From Anoplopoma fimbria (taxonomy: Eukaryota; Chordata; Actinopteri; Perciformes; Anoplopomatidae), in NCBI RefSeq assembly GCF_027596085.1, contig NC_072450.1:6424736-6488735 (forward strand): 64,000 nt of DNA, written 5' to 3'. Positions 11,128 through 22,996 of this stretch are shown piece after piece. The notes below the pieces were generated by a model that had not been told where the DNA came from, ran no database searches, and saw only the letters and a list, made by a program, of their open reading frames with translations. A program made the position numbers and the translations under genes. Position 1 is the first letter of the stretch, and the number at the start of each line of letters is the position of its first letter.

Positions 11128-11230
11128 TCATCATTTTACTTTTGGTTTCACAAAGGACACGAACAGCGGTCGCCTGGGTCACAGTCCTGTGTTTTCTGTT
11201 ACCCATCCACCATACTTCCATCCCACCCAT
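11128..11230 (-). repeat. Dispersed repeat fragment (CACAGGACTTTCACCCAGG family)
   Basis: Read on the minus strand it has AACACAGGACTGTGACCCAGG, matching the fragments at 16.57 kb and 26.3 kb that share a CACCCAGGAGA core followed by a TTTGTGTC block. The family is widespread in fish but I cannot name it. This copy is diverged and has no terminal repeats. Confidence 0.45.
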
Positions 11231-11486
11231 AGTGGGATTCCTCACTTGTTATACTCGTTATTATACCACATAGAAAACAAAGAAAACAACTTCCACATTC
11301 AACGTTTCCGTGGTTTAATAAGTAAATGATTAATCGAGTGTCCCTACACCACACATTGAGGTGGATACACCCACATAGCGGGGATTCATGCAGCGTGAAC
11401 GACTGATGTTTTCTGGTCCGTTGTGCGACAAAGATGAGGAGCCACAGTGCAGTTAGCGGCTTCTGTGGGTCGTCGAAAGAGGATAG

Positions 11487-11678
11487 AGATATTCAACACG
11501 TCAGCTGAAGAAGCTGCAGACATATTCTGACAGATTTGAAGAGTATCTCATCCCGAAAACAAATATTCTGTCAGTTATAGTTACTTCTGCAGCAGTGTGG
11601 CTGCAGTATAACAGTGAGGAAATACTGGATTGTATTCGCCACCAACTCACTGAGGGTGAGAAAAAAAAAAACTGCTAA
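11487..11678 (+). pseudogene. Possible retroelement Gag-like fragment
   Basis: An open stretch of 63 codons without a start reads ...KKLQTYSDRFEEYLIPKTNI at 11508-11567, then continues to a TAA at 11676-11678. The wording resembles the (F/Y)xxYxxPxxN(I/V) segment of capsid-like regions in fish LTR retrotransposons, but the normal downstream sequence is absent. It may equally be chance. There is no protease, reverse transcriptase or LTR nearby. Confidence 0.2.
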
Positions 11679-13030
11679 GCCTATGCAGGTGTAACACTGA
11701 AAAAAAAACAGACATCATCAGCTCGCATAAAAAACTCACAGAACCAGTTAAAGAACATGGTGGGTCCATGGGTGCAGCGAACGCCATTTTTTACAAAAGT
11801 GACACAAATGAGTCAAAAAAAGGGTGAAAAAGATTATGCACTTTGCAGAAACACTAACCTCAAGTGTGCGATGTGCAGCAGCAAAGTGACAAATATGCCT
11901 GTCCTGCTAGAGGACGAAGATTTTTAACAGATTTTTGCCAAATCATGTTGCTGAGCAGAAACACCAACCGACACCTGTGTGCCCAGTGGAACCTGATTGC
12001 TCCTGTTACATAGGGGAACTGTTCACGGACTTCACAAAGCTAAATGAAGGGGAAACAAATGAAACAGGCATTTGCAGATGTACAGTCACACAAAAATCAA
12101 ATTTAATCTACAAACTGGAGCCATAACTAAGGTTAAGTCTGAACAGATTTTCAAAAATCTTTCAAAACATTGCTGATCGCAAGTTCCCTGTCAGGTTATT
12201 GTGGAGAAAGAAAATTGAATTAAAGGAATAAAGGTGAGTCTAATTGGAGGTATGTAAATGTAGCTAATAAATGACATGTGAACTTTGCATGTCGTTCTTT
12301 CCGTTCTCGCCTCAAATCAAAACTCAAGCTTTCTGTAAATTGGTCAACACATCCTTGAAGATAAGTAATGGTTGTTCATTGTAGACATCTGGAATCCACG
12401 TCAGAAGTTTGCCATGCCTAGTTACGGTTTCTAAGCGATGATTGGACGATCATTGTTTGAGAGAGTGGTTTAGTGAACGGTCACTTACTCCTTCTTACAT
12501 ATTGCAAAAAATAATAACAGTACTTAACTAATCGTACAAGAGAAAGGCGTAATTAGTTGCATTACTTATTACATTACTGTACATTAAATTGGTCATGACA
12601 TGTACAGCCTGTGTGGGGATGTCTAAAGGCAGCTACCACATCTGTATTTCCAGCTGGGGGAGTAGGGATACCTGAAGAGTGGACTGCTTAGAGACCACCG
12701 GTAGGATATATATTTAACTTCACGATCTGTTTCAAGTGCCAGTGTTTGTGAGTGTTTTTTGAAACAGACCCTTGAAAAAGAGAGTTTTTCAAAAATGTTT
12801 AAAACTTAGGCAAAACTCAAAAGTAGAGCACAAAGACATGTCTAGTATTTTCATAGTCCTCCTTGAACCACATCGATCTACGAGCGACTCTGGCAGTGAA
12901 AAGACTTTGATTCGCTAATAGTCGATGTCCAGAGCAGACAGGCAGATCTGGCCTCTCAACCGAGCCCAGGCTGGCAGGCAGAGGCAGCCACAGAACACGG
13001 AAGTTAATCTGGTGAGAGTTTGGAAGGTGT
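11679..13030. other. Non-coding, nothing recognised
   Basis: AT-rich, with A8-A10 runs near 11661 and 11701. The open frame at 11935-12126 has no domain. No element boundary was found before the microsatellite. Confidence 0.5.
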
Positions 13031-13035
13031 GCAGG

Positions 13036-13234
<199 letters not shown>

Positions 13235-14855
13235 GTTTCCATGGCGTCCACAGACAGAAGCCACTCATGTCTCTCTCTGCGATGAAGGCATTCATCACAA
13301 CAGTGACATCTGTCACGGCGACTGATTTACCACCGCCCAAATGCAGACATCAGCAGACATCGTTGTTGTCGTTTCAGAATGAAAATATATTTAAAAAAAT
13401 AAATAACCCGCATTGAATGTGGCTTTTTGGTTATACTGTGGAACAATTCAAATGTTAACAGTGTAAAAGTAATCAGCCTTTTTCTAGGCTAAAAGTTGTA
13501 AAGACTGACAGTAAGAGTTTTACAAAGTGCTGTACATAATAATTCCCACATAATTCACAATATTTTTGCCATAAAGCAAAGGCTTGGCGAATACAGCTCA
13601 AGCCATAGTTGGACTAAAACTGCACTAAATGACAGCACTGGAACCAATCTATCTCTCAGTTGATTGATTATTACTTCCTTGCTCATTTAAATGTGTGTAC
13701 GTCAATATTTTTCTCTCATATGCCTTTCACAAAGGAAGCAATGGTGACATCACCGCCAGTCACTACTGAAGCCTTTTGCAAAATGTTATTTTCTACTTTC
13801 TTTGGTGTCTTTGATTGAAGAGAAAACTGACGATAAACACAGATGCTACGTTTCTCTAACAACTCCACAACCTGACCTCGGTTATTCAGTCAGACTGAGA
13901 CCATCAGTGAGGAAATGACACCAGAGGTTCAAGTGAAGCCGAAGCAAAAAAGATCTCATCTCCTCCAATCTCGACTATAAACAAGATGATGAATAATGTG
14001 AGGTTTTGAGTGTAGAAAATGTTTGGTTTGAGCTCTCTAGAAGTAGTTATTTCATTGATTTTTGACGTGACAACACTGATGTTTGGGTTAAATGTCTGCC
14101 CAAGAGGTTTGGTATACAATCCTGTTTTCTTGCTATTGAGTTAGATAACTCAAAATCAGAAAGTGTAAAAAAGTTTTGGTTGAATGTTAGGCCACTGGCA
14201 AAGGAACGAGTGATTATTTTTTGGTTCATTTCCTGGAATGTTTAAAAAGGAGTTTTTAAACACTGAGTACTCTTTTTTTTTTTTAAATCTTCAAATAAAG
14301 TAATTTTGTTACTCAGTCCTAAATAATGTGTCTGTTTGTGTTTTTCATAAAAAAAAAAAACCCAAGAAGTCATAAACCACAATTATCCCAATCTCTGTTG
14401 TTGTTTGACTCCTCAGTCATTTTGCTCAATTTCAGTTTTTCCAATTTCCTTCTCTTTTCTCTTTTTAGTATTTTCATTCAAGGTTTTACAACATTGTATT
14501 TCACGTCTCTATCATTAACCACTCTATGGTGCATCTCTATTGTTCCTGTCCACACCCCCATTAAAAGATAAATTTGCCTTTCCTCCCTCTCACGTACATT
14601 TCCCCTCCACCTATTTGCTGTGCCCAGGTCTCTGAAAATGAGTTTTTTTGTGCCTCTCCAGCCACACTGAATCACACTCTGGTAAACAGGGTGACAGCTG
14701 AGTGGTTTGAAAAGAAACACACCCTTGGATTCCAACACGAGCAATGTCTGGAAACTGTCTGAATGTCTCTCCTGTTTAAAAGGACAACCATATTTATCTG
14801 CCCAAAGTGACATGTGTGATATGACTGGCTATGTTTTATCTTTCCTGGATTAATT
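13235..14855. other. Non-coding, nothing recognised
   Basis: AT-rich throughout, with T10 near 14273 and A12 near 14350. Minus-strand frames of 60-111 codons (for example 14478-14813) have no domain, no codon bias and no splice pattern. Confidence 0.5.
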
Positions 14856-14859
14856 ATAA

Positions 14860-15010
14860 TTAAAGGAGTTGTTTCATCAATGGCAGCTTCCTGATAAGAC
14901 CTCGCCATCCCACAGATCGCACCAGATCAAATCTGCTGTCATGGCAGGCATTTCCTGCCTTGCTATCTGAAATAACTGGGACTCCTTTAATAAGACTAAT
15001 TGAGGTTTTT
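14860..15010. promoter_or_regulatory. CNE-like block
   Basis: GC-balanced block containing the imperfect palindrome AGGCATTTCCTGCCT near 14945 and a TAATAAGACTAATTGAG double homeodomain-type site near 14989. No coding periodicity was seen. Confidence 0.3.
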
Positions 15011-15540
15011 GGGGAGGCAACATAATGATGTAACACGAATACTTGTGCCATGCATTTTCTTTTGAGAATAATGGAAAACTAGAAACCATCTTGTGGTGTG
15101 TGGGGGAGAATGGCACCCTCCCCATTTACTCCCCCCCCCAATACATCTGGCGCCCTTGTTTGGACCACATCCACCTTCAAACCCAGCCCTCTACACACCC
15201 GTAAAGTTTCGTGACTGCATCTTACATGTTTGCAACGCTATTGCGCTGACAGAATCTGTCCACAGACGGACATATAAACACCTGGCAAAGTACTCAAAAC
15301 TGCTTCAGTAGGTTTTCTCCAGCAACACATTTTGCCATGATGACTCACACATACAAACTCACAAGGTGAAAACAATACCAGTGTCGCTGTCACAGCTGGT
15401 AAAGACAGGAGGTTAGGTGAAAAAAGACAGGTGGGATAAAAAAAAAAGGCCAGATTTATATTGTGTTATAGCTCGAGGTCTGTAAGTTTTTCTGTATGCC
15501 GGTGCTCAGAGGAAGGACAGAGAATAAACGACTCACCCAC
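15011..15540. other. Non-coding, with a C10 run
   Basis: Contains a C-rich tract at 15129-15138 and an A run near 15440. No repeat family or gene was recognised. Confidence 0.5.
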
Positions 15541-15544
15541 ATCT

Positions 15545-15790
15545 TGAAAGAGCCTCTCTGTTCTCTGGAGAACTCCAGGTCTCTTTACTGTATATAGATT
15601 AAACATCCAGACCTGCTGTGATTAACAACTCATTATCTGTTAGATTAATTTCAGCTACTGAATATTTCAATACGCCAGTGCGATTCTCTCTTTAAAGGGC
15701 TGCTAGTGGAATTTAAATTCATCCTCATTATCACCCTCCTCGGATGATGTGTGAAAGCTGCCAAAAGGATGTTGAGAATAGTTCACCAGC
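15545..15790. promoter_or_regulatory. CNE-like block
   Basis: Contains CTGTGATTAACAACTC (HNF1-like half), TTAGATTAATTTCAGC and TGGAATTTAAATTCATC within balanced flanks. The call is compositional. Confidence 0.3.
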
Positions 15791-16565
15791 AGATATAGCT
15801 CGGTATTTTCTGCCCATTGCTAAATAAATACAAACGTACACTACACAGCAATATAAAAGCTGCCTTTGTCACCACTTGTCTATACGCCCATACTGTGACA
15901 AATAATGGTAATCGATTCTACTTGGACAGGAACATTTTTAGGAATGTGAGGATTTTAACTGCAGGAGCTTACAAGCTTTGGTTCTGGCGTTGTAGGTCCT
16001 GATTCCCCAAAACATTCCTGTTACTGAATAAGTACCTGCAGGGTTGGGCATGATTTGAATAATATCATAATCTGTTCATGTCCATGAGGTTTTAGACATT
16101 TATTTGGTCGTCCTTGCACCGTGGAAAATTTAGTGGCACAGACGACTGAACAAGAGGGGATCACGTACGTACACGCCCTTTGTGATACGTACAAAATCTC
16201 ATGCTTCTCTGCTGGCTGCCCTTGGGTTTATGTCCATTTTGGTGTATTAGAGCTGTTTTGGCTTTTATGTTGGACGTATTATCATAATGCAGTTGGCAGA
16301 ACATCACTGTCTGGCCAAACGCAAGCCTCATACGCATTGGCAGGTTGTGCTTTTTGCGACAGTGACACCAAAGTAATACCAAATAATATAAAAATTCTAC
16401 TCATGGGGTTTAATTAATCCAGGCTAACGTGATTCCAGCTAACTAAACTGATTTTATTAAGTTATTTGAGATTAAGTTTGGAGAGTAGAAAACATTACTG
16501 GCACCATGATTGAACTCATGCTTGGGGTTAACCTTGAAAAGTCTTATAATGATAACAACTCCAGG
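15791..16565. other. Non-coding, nothing recognised
   Basis: AT-rich sequence. The 98-codon plus frame at 16121-16417 has Cys/Trp-rich chance composition and no domain. Confidence 0.5.
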
Positions 16566-16569
16566 TAAA

Positions 16570-16690
16570 TTCATACAAACACAGGACTTTCACCCAGGAG
16601 ATCGCTGTTTGTGTCTCGTTTGAAACAATAAGTAAATGCTGACTTTAATAATATGTAACTTAAGAAAGTCCGATAAGGACATGTGTTAAT
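16570..16690 (+). repeat. Dispersed repeat fragment (CACCCAGGAGA family)
   Basis: Has CACAGGACTTTCACCCAGG then AGATCGCTGTTTGTGTC, matching the block at 26.3 kb and, in reverse, 11.1 kb. The three fragments share the core but not ends, so they are old copies of one unnamed family. Confidence 0.5.
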
Positions 16691-16830
16691 CATTTACATT
16701 AGTGGCATTGCAACTGTTGTTATATTACATTGTTTTTATTAACACAAACCATAAGCTGAGAACTCTGCGCATTTCTGTTTCCTCTATGAAGTTTGTGCAT
16801 TATTCTTCATAAGCACAAGCCGCCTTTTAC

Positions 16831-16922
16831 CTTTCGGAATGAGTCTCCAGATCTTCACTTAGAAAAAGAGTAATCTTGCTCGACGGCGCTGTCCACCGGC
16901 CCTCCAGGTTCCAGCCAAGTCT
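16831..16922 (-). CDS. Candidate single exon (uncertain)
   Basis: A GC-rich 92-bp island on the minus strand is bounded by an acceptor-like TGTTTTGCAG and a donor-like AAAG|GTAAAA. One frame is open across it (starts RLGWNLEGRWTAPSSKITLF). Another frame reads TWLEPGGPVDSAVEQDYSF and then stops at TGA after two more codons, which would fit a terminal exon instead. I do not recognise either peptide. No partner exon was found nearby, and the polypyrimidine tract is modest. A conserved non-coding element or chance is at least as likely. Confidence 0.22.
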
Positions 16923-17200
16923 CTGCAAAACATCAAACATCTTTTAATGTTGACTCACATAAAAGGTGTTCTTTTGCCTTAACAATAATTAATACCAGAA
17001 AAATATACACTAATGTATCGCTTTTGCGCACGGGACATAAAATGTCTAATTTTCGGAAAATATATTAATCCCTAGTGGGATCATATTAATGTTCAGCATC
17101 TTGTCAAAGAGAAGAATTGGAGGAATTCCTATAAATTGCTGCTTTTGTGGGAGATGTGAGATACATAAGGTAATCTCTAAATTGGAAATCCATACCTTTT

Positions 17201-17445
17201 AAGATAAGATAAGATAAGATAATCCTTTATTAGTCCCGCAGCGGGGAAATGTGCAGGCTTACAGCAGCATAGAGTATAGTGCACACAAGAGACATAGTAA
17301 AGAAAGACAAGATAAAAATAAATGAGAAATAAAAAATAAAAAAAACAAGTATTATAAATAAGCAATAAAAACAGTAGAAAAACACAATAACTGAAATATA
17401 ATATTTACAGACAGAAAAAAACTATTTTAACTATTATTGCACAGT
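17201..17445 (-). mobile_element. Rex-like LINE 3' end, copy 1
   Basis: On the minus strand the element ends in a stem-loop (TTTCCCCGCTGCGGGA), then CTAATAAAGGATT, then a (TCTTA)n tail lying at 17201-17222 in the plus orientation. The AT-rich body to about 17445 matches the 61.8 kb copy (shared ACAAGAGACATAGTAAA and ACAAGTATTATAAATAAG). It is 3' untranslated sequence only, severely 5'-truncated. The Rex1/Babar assignment is from memory. Confidence 0.7.
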
Positions 17446-17925
17446 GTTTTTATTGTCATGTGTCATGTGGATGACTGGTGTTGCAATGGGTTATTGATAT
17501 ATTATAAAAATGTCATCAAGGAATATATTTTAATCATTATTTAGGCCTATTGACAGGTGTTTAAGTTAGACAGCATTGGCCTTATCAACTGGACATGTGT
17601 GACTAGACAAACCTCAGCAGCGCCAGAAATATCTCAGTGATTGCTTTTTCTGCCTTGCTGTCAGCTCATGTTGGACATAAACTGGGCACACTGTGATTAC
17701 CACAAACCGTCTGACACAGCAGGTTTGAAGTTTCTGGCATGCTGCAGTTGACAGATATTGTAGCAACAACATGTCAGGACATCTGATGTCCCGTTTACAC
17801 TGTTCTGCAGAGATAATGCTTGTTTGGGCTGTTTATATCAGCCCTGCATCAATTATTTACGCAAGAACTTTTCAACCTGGACCCTATTTTTCCATGTTTT
17901 TGTGACTAATAGCGACAACAATTTC
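17446..17925. other. Non-coding, nothing recognised
   Basis: AT-rich unique-looking sequence with no recognisable element. Confidence 0.5.
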
Positions 17926-17929
17926 AGTA

Positions 17930-18060
17930 TTAAGCAGGAGCGATTTAGACAGCAGCTGCTAATGGGCTAATCCTATCAGGGCAAGCTGGCTCCGTCATTT
18001 ACGTCCACTAAAAGTGCTTGTTTTTTTGCCACTGACAGGCTCCAAATTGTTATGGTAAAA
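17930..18060. promoter_or_regulatory. CNE-like block
   Basis: Contains GACAGCAGCTGCTAATGG (E-box CAGCTG next to a TAAT core) and GGGCTAATCC, a bicoid/Otx-type TAATCC site. Only composition supports it. Confidence 0.3.
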
Positions 18061-18298
18061 GTGCGCTCAAGGAAAAGGCTCATTCTGAAATCTCAAGAGG
18101 TGAATTTCTTTTGCAGGAAAAGTGGAAACAAAAGTGGCTGCTGGAAAGTGGTTGTTGCGTTGGATTATGGAAGTAACTTTGTTTTGTCATGGCATGGCTG
18201 AATATCGACATTACTCAGACAATGTTATATGCCACCCATATTTATTTTGGCCAGAGTATATGGATGAAAAGCTCCTATAAATTGAAAAGCTGACAAGG

Positions 18299-18325
18299 AA
18301 AGAGAGAGAGAGGGAGAGAGGCAGA
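18299..18325. repeat. GA-rich microsatellite
   Basis: Imperfect (AG)n tract with GGG interruptions. Confidence 0.8.
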
Positions 18326-18536
18326 GGATGGAGAACCAGCTGTTGTTCTTGTAGGTGCTGTGACCTTATATGACCACAGAAGAAGAGAAGAATATTGAGT
18401 GTTGCTGCTCAATATTTACATTTCACAGCGAGACATTTCCTTGAGCGAGACCTGGACACAAAAACAAACAGACTGAATCAATCAAATGTAACGAAAGATA
18501 TTTTATTTGCTGTAGGCTCCTTTCCATAATGTCAGA

Positions 18537-18540
<4 letters not shown>

Positions 18541-18583
<43 letters not shown>
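18541..18583. repeat. (AT)n microsatellite
   Basis: Uninterrupted AT dinucleotides, 43 bp, with cruciform potential. It creates Tyr/Ile frames on both strands. Confidence 0.97.
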
Positions 18584-18586
<3 letters not shown>

Positions 18587-19270
18587 TTTTAGTCAACGCA
18601 ACGCTACAAAATTGCCTTCGCAGCTTGTTTTTCCATGGCTGCAAGTTGCAGCATAGTCCCTCAATACTGGATCAGTTTCAAAAATTGTTGTCCTCATATT
18701 TCACTAAGACCCAAAACATGGGAAAATAGGGTCCAGGTTAAATTACCCTCTATTTATAAATGAATTTCCACTGCCAATTATCCCATAATTCATTTAGCAG
18801 CAAATACAACATTGAATGCTCCAAGCAAACACAAAAACACTTTTGTGACTTGGGGGAAATTTTATCACATTTTGCAGCTGTCCAACTTCTCCATTTCTGT
18901 ATGATGATGAAGGAGACCCAGAAACAAAATTGTGAGAAGAGAGAAGCCACAGAGCGAGATAAGGGTTGTAATGGCAGGAGCCCAGCTTGGCTTCCCTTCT
19001 GTGTCCTGTGCTGAACTTCAGAGTCAGTTTGGCCTGGTATTGCCCTGGGAGAGCACAGGGCTGAGAGGGGCTGGATGATACCAAACTGCTGCTGCACAAA
19101 CACTGAATTGAATCAATTCCCGTTCTACTCTCAAATGTGTTTTATGTTTTATTTGTTCCATCCAGAAATACAATATACAGTACACTCATGATATAAATTA
19201 GCTTCCATCTTGAGGGCCTCATACAGCACATTAATATTGGTCTGCCTTCAAGACTTTACATTTACCCAAA
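18584..19270. other. Non-coding, nothing recognised
   Basis: Moderately balanced sequence at 18760-19090 where frames of 84-117 codons overlap on both strands. None has a domain or splice structure that I can support. Confidence 0.45.
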
Positions 19271-19274
19271 TTAA

Positions 19275-19403
19275 TTCAATTAAATTCTATCTTTATTTTG
19301 TTGTATAGTATGTGTATTTATTGTCTGTGTCTGTGTAGTTGAGCTGCTGCAACACTCGAATTTCCCCCATTGGGGATCAATAAAGGAATATAATAATAAT
19401 TAA
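19275..19403 (+). mobile_element. LINE 3' tail with stem-loop and (AAT)n end
   Basis: Ends in AATTTCCCCCATTGGGGATC, a CCCC/GGGG stem-loop, followed by AATAAAGGAATAT and an AAT repeat. The layout (stem-loop, AATAAAGGA, short tandem tail) is the same as in the Rex-like copies at 17.2 and 61.8 kb, but the sequence is a different subfamily. No coding part remains. Confidence 0.6.
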
Positions 19404-19499
19404 CCAAAACGGAGAAACCACCCAGTCAATGTAGGCTTGAAGTATGACTGAAAACAGTGGCCAGTGCACATAAATGGCCACAGAATCGCAATATAAGAT

Positions 19500-19560
19500 G
19501 ATACACTATATGGCCAAACGTAATGGACACACATGAATATTAAAAAACACAAATGTGTCC
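19500..19560. mobile_element. Tc1-like terminal fragment
   Basis: ACACTATATGGCCAAACGTA resembles the well-known ACACTATATGGCCAAAAGTA terminus of fish Tc1-type elements, with one mismatch against the form I remember. The rest of the element is not visible. Confidence 0.45.
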
Positions 19561-20765
19561 ACTGTGGGACCCTTAAATGGTTTCCACCTTTCAACCTGCG
19601 TACAGTGACAGCACCGATTGCACTCAAAGGTCCTACAGGTTTAGTAATAGTAATAGTCTTGACCTTTATAGTACATCTCAGAGGATTATTGTTGTATTGA
19701 AACCCACTAAAAGCAATGCATGTGTGTATTTAGTAATGTTGTTGATGGATTCAGGTCCAAATCTTGACATTTTTGTTACAAAGTATTTGAAGTCTTCATA
19801 TTGTTAATAACTAAGTTATATTTACTTAACTTCACTCACAATTGTTTATGAGTTTATACTGTATTTTGCCACCAAAAGTCCCTTTCCAGCACTCTAACCT
19901 AACCCGAATCATAACAATAGTCAGCATGCTTGGGAATTAGCGTTAGAAATTTGCATAAGGGATGAGCTTTAGCAATTAGCTTGCGATAACTGCTATCATG
20001 AATAGAAATTTGAAAACAGTCCCACTAAATGTTAAGGTAACGCAAGCCCACCCCAGCAGTCCATGTGGTGCTTTGTTCTGTAACTGTAGCATGAAAGCAT
20101 GGTGGAATTAGACGGCTAGCTAGCTAGCTAGCCAGCCTCTAAATTCGTGAAATTGAACAGCTTAACGCTCCATCCTCACACTCTAGTCACAGCGTAGGAA
20201 AGCACATTGACATCCAGATAATCAGTCATTAACACTGACTCCCTGGATTTTGTTTTGTGCTGATGGCTTCATTTAAAGACCACAGGAATGATTGGAAATG
20301 CCTGTGCCGTGCGGTTATTGTAATGCTACACTGGTTACAGATAATGAGCCCCCCACGTCCCTGTACCCCCAGCATGTTGATACCGTTGTTACGTTCTAGA
20401 GGCATTTCTTGAATTTCCATTGTAGAGGCTGTGTGGGAGCTCTCCTTTCTCTTTAAATCTCTCCACAGAATGACCAAAACACATTATTGAACACAGGAGC
20501 ACCCCCCCTTCCTATGCTCGAAGCTTCATGTAGACCTGCTTCATTGTTCCAAAACGCTAACAGTCTCCTGCTGATTGCAGTTAAAGCAAACTGCTTCTGT
20601 CACAAGGACACGTTTTCAAAGACTTTTTGCAGCATAATTCTCTGAGTTAAAACAATTTGGTCAGCGAAACACACAAAACAAAATGACAACGAAGACCATT
20701 TGTCTCCATAGGCCAGGGATGACCTTAAGGAAATAACATTTGTGTCAACATTTTTGTGGCGATGC
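19561..20765. other. Non-coding, with a (GCTA)n palindromic run
   Basis: Includes CTAGCTAGCTAGCTAGC near 20115, a short self-complementary tetranucleotide run. Otherwise AT-rich with no gene. The minus frame at 20229-20477 is without signature. Confidence 0.45.
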
Positions 20766-20767
20766 AC

Positions 20768-20870
20768 TTTATCTTATCAGATTGCTCCTACTGAGGACAA
20801 TAAAAAGAAAAGATAAAGAGGGGAAAAAGGGAAGCAGATAAGATCACTGCTATTATTGATGGTCTTTTCT
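20768..20870. promoter_or_regulatory. GATA-motif cluster
   Basis: Four WGATAR sites lie in 73 bp: AGATAA on the minus strand (20769-20774), overlapping TGATAAG on the minus strand (20773-20779), AGATAA (20811-20816) and AGATAA (20836-20841). Flanks are purine-rich. A GATA-factor enhancer is possible; A-rich sequence makes chance occurrence fairly likely too. Confidence 0.3.
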
Positions 20871-21149
20871 TGTTTTGTCAGCGTTTTGTTGGAGGTAGCT
20901 TAATGGGATTTAGACTGTTTGCTAAAAATTTTCATCATCATACAACAAACGCGTGGGTTGAAAATCAAAGTTTGTCCTCTCCGTCTGATAAAAATATGTA
21001 ATTACATTTCAGTACTGGATTTAAGAATCATACACATTGCAGTAGGTGCTTATTGTAGCTCAATGTAAAACTTCAGGATGTTTGAAATACATTTTCGGGA
21101 TGGTTCCGGTTCTGGTCAAAGAACTTAGCCTGGAGCCTTGATGTCTTTA

Positions 21150-21256
21150 TAGTGCTTGGGAAGAAAATATGAATTGCCAAAATTAGGAAAATCGGCAGTT
21201 TAGACTTTTAATTAATTGTAATCGGCCAAGAAATTGCAATTGGCGCATCTTTAGTT
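21150..21256 (-). mobile_element. hAT-like terminal remnant
   Basis: On the minus strand it begins AAAGATGCGCCAATTGCAAT, then TTCTTGGCCGATTACAATT and a CTGCCGATTTTCC block. This parallels the GATGCACCGATTGCAATTT end at 2.9 kb. The opposite end and target duplication were not found. Confidence 0.4.
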
Positions 21257-22140
21257 TTATGTAAGTTATTGCAATATACGTTTTTAAAAGGTGATAATGT
21301 TCAGGTTGTAAGCTTGTTTGTCGGTTCCTCTGCTATGTAGAGGGCAAGCACATTTTGAATGCATCTTCGAGATGTATTTTTAAGGTAGTCTGAACCATCT
21401 GTGAATTGAGCTCATGCACTACTTTATACAAGTAAATCCTAGAGATAAAGTATGCATGTCTTTTCTAATACCCTCAAGAGGTGCATCAACATTATTTTAG
21501 TTTTCTCAGAGAATGTAGCACATACAGAACTCTCCCATAGTTAGCAGCACTCAATACACCTTTGAAGATGTTCTGTCGTTGCATAGTGAGGTGAATAATT
21601 CACTCAAGTGTCCTCAAGCGTGTGCGTGCCACAGTGCAGGTGGGTTAAACATTAATAAAGAAAAATCTCAGATCTCATTCTGCATTTCTGAATGAATGCA
21701 TTCAAGGATCCACATTTTGACTCAATGCTGTGATTAGTACATTTTCTGTGTACTCACTATTATTCCACCTGAATTGAATCCTGCTTTACTTGCTTCTTTG
21801 TTCATTTTCTCTTCAAATTCCACACACAAAAAAAAAAAGCATAGACACTATTATGAGTTGTGACTTTATATGTACTATAGGCAAAGTATGAGAATGATGA
21901 AAGTATTTTTGCAAGAAACAAACAAAAAAAAAAATGTACCCAATGCAACTTGTTTTAGGGTTGATCCTTGCAATTTATTCTAATGAATGTCCTGCCTATG
22001 TGAGGTTGTCTAAAAGTCATTGTTTTCTTTGGTCATAGTTATGCCCTTGTCCTTTGAAGACTTGAGAAAAGACGCTCACCCACTTTTAACACTGTCCTCC
22101 AATTGCTGAGTCAAAGCATTTTCTTTTCAGAAAGGAAAAC
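21257..22140. other. Non-coding, nothing recognised
   Basis: AT-rich with A10-A11 runs at about 21828 and 21930. No features. Confidence 0.5.
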
Positions 22141-22144
22141 AAAC

Positions 22145-22345
22145 AAGAAAGCTTAGCCTTAGAGGAAGGGAGCTTTGATTCACCGGGATTGATCGAAAAA
22201 TCCTTTCAACTCCTGTTGATATATTGTGGTCATTTTGTGGTATGGGGCAATAAAAAACATCCTCATTGCCGAGGGTTACATTGGGATTAGTGATTTGGGG
22301 GAGCCCTGATTCACAGCGGCAGGCAGACGCACGTGTGCAGAGGCA
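22145..22345. promoter_or_regulatory. CNE-like block
   Basis: Contains GGGATTGATCGAAAAATCC, CAATAAAAAACATCC and GGGATTAGTG in a balanced context. No coding signal. The call is compositional. Confidence 0.25.
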
Positions 22346-22954
22346 GCAGTGGTTTTGGCGTGAAACTGAAAAGAGGTTTTATGGCCATGAAAAGCAAATG
22401 TGTATTTCAGTGCCTCAGCATAAAGTACACTTACTCTGAAAGAGCTGTTTATAAGGCAAAATAACTAGAATTTGAAATCAAGAAGTCTTGAACCGTCTTC
22501 AAAACATCATTTGAGTCTATACAGGTCTGATTAATGCTATAGCATGCGCTGTTTGATAAATAATATATACAGGCCAATATTTCTGTTGATCATATTTAAT
22601 TCAATGGACTTTTGCAGTCAAGGTCTAATGATGCTCATTAGAGAATTATTTTATAGACTGTGTTTACTTTTATATGAAACGTCAACATGACTTGCATGCC
22701 GCTACACTTCAACTTATGCACTCACTATAAAACATTTGAATAGGCATTGTTATTTAATGTTGTGAAAAGCGTGCATTAAGTGCTGGACGATGATGTTGTA
22801 AGGCAGCGTGTCACAATGTTGATAGCTTTGGGTCCTGCCGACTGGTGGATGGATGAGATGTTACTGAGTTCAATGCACCAAAAGTTAGCTTTGACGTTCC
22901 AAATCTAGAAAGTATTTTTTTGGTCTACTAACCAATGATGCATTGCTGGATAGT

Positions 22955-22957
<3 letters not shown>
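22346..22957. other. Non-coding, nothing recognised
   Basis: AT-rich sequence leading into a long T run. No gene or element. Confidence 0.5.

Positions 22958-22994
<37 letters not shown>
22958..22994. repeat. Poly-T, 37 nt
   Basis: Thirty-seven consecutive T residues. No LINE or SINE body could be attached, so an insertion tail on the minus strand is possible but unproven. Confidence 0.9.
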
Positions 22995-22996
<2 letters not shown>

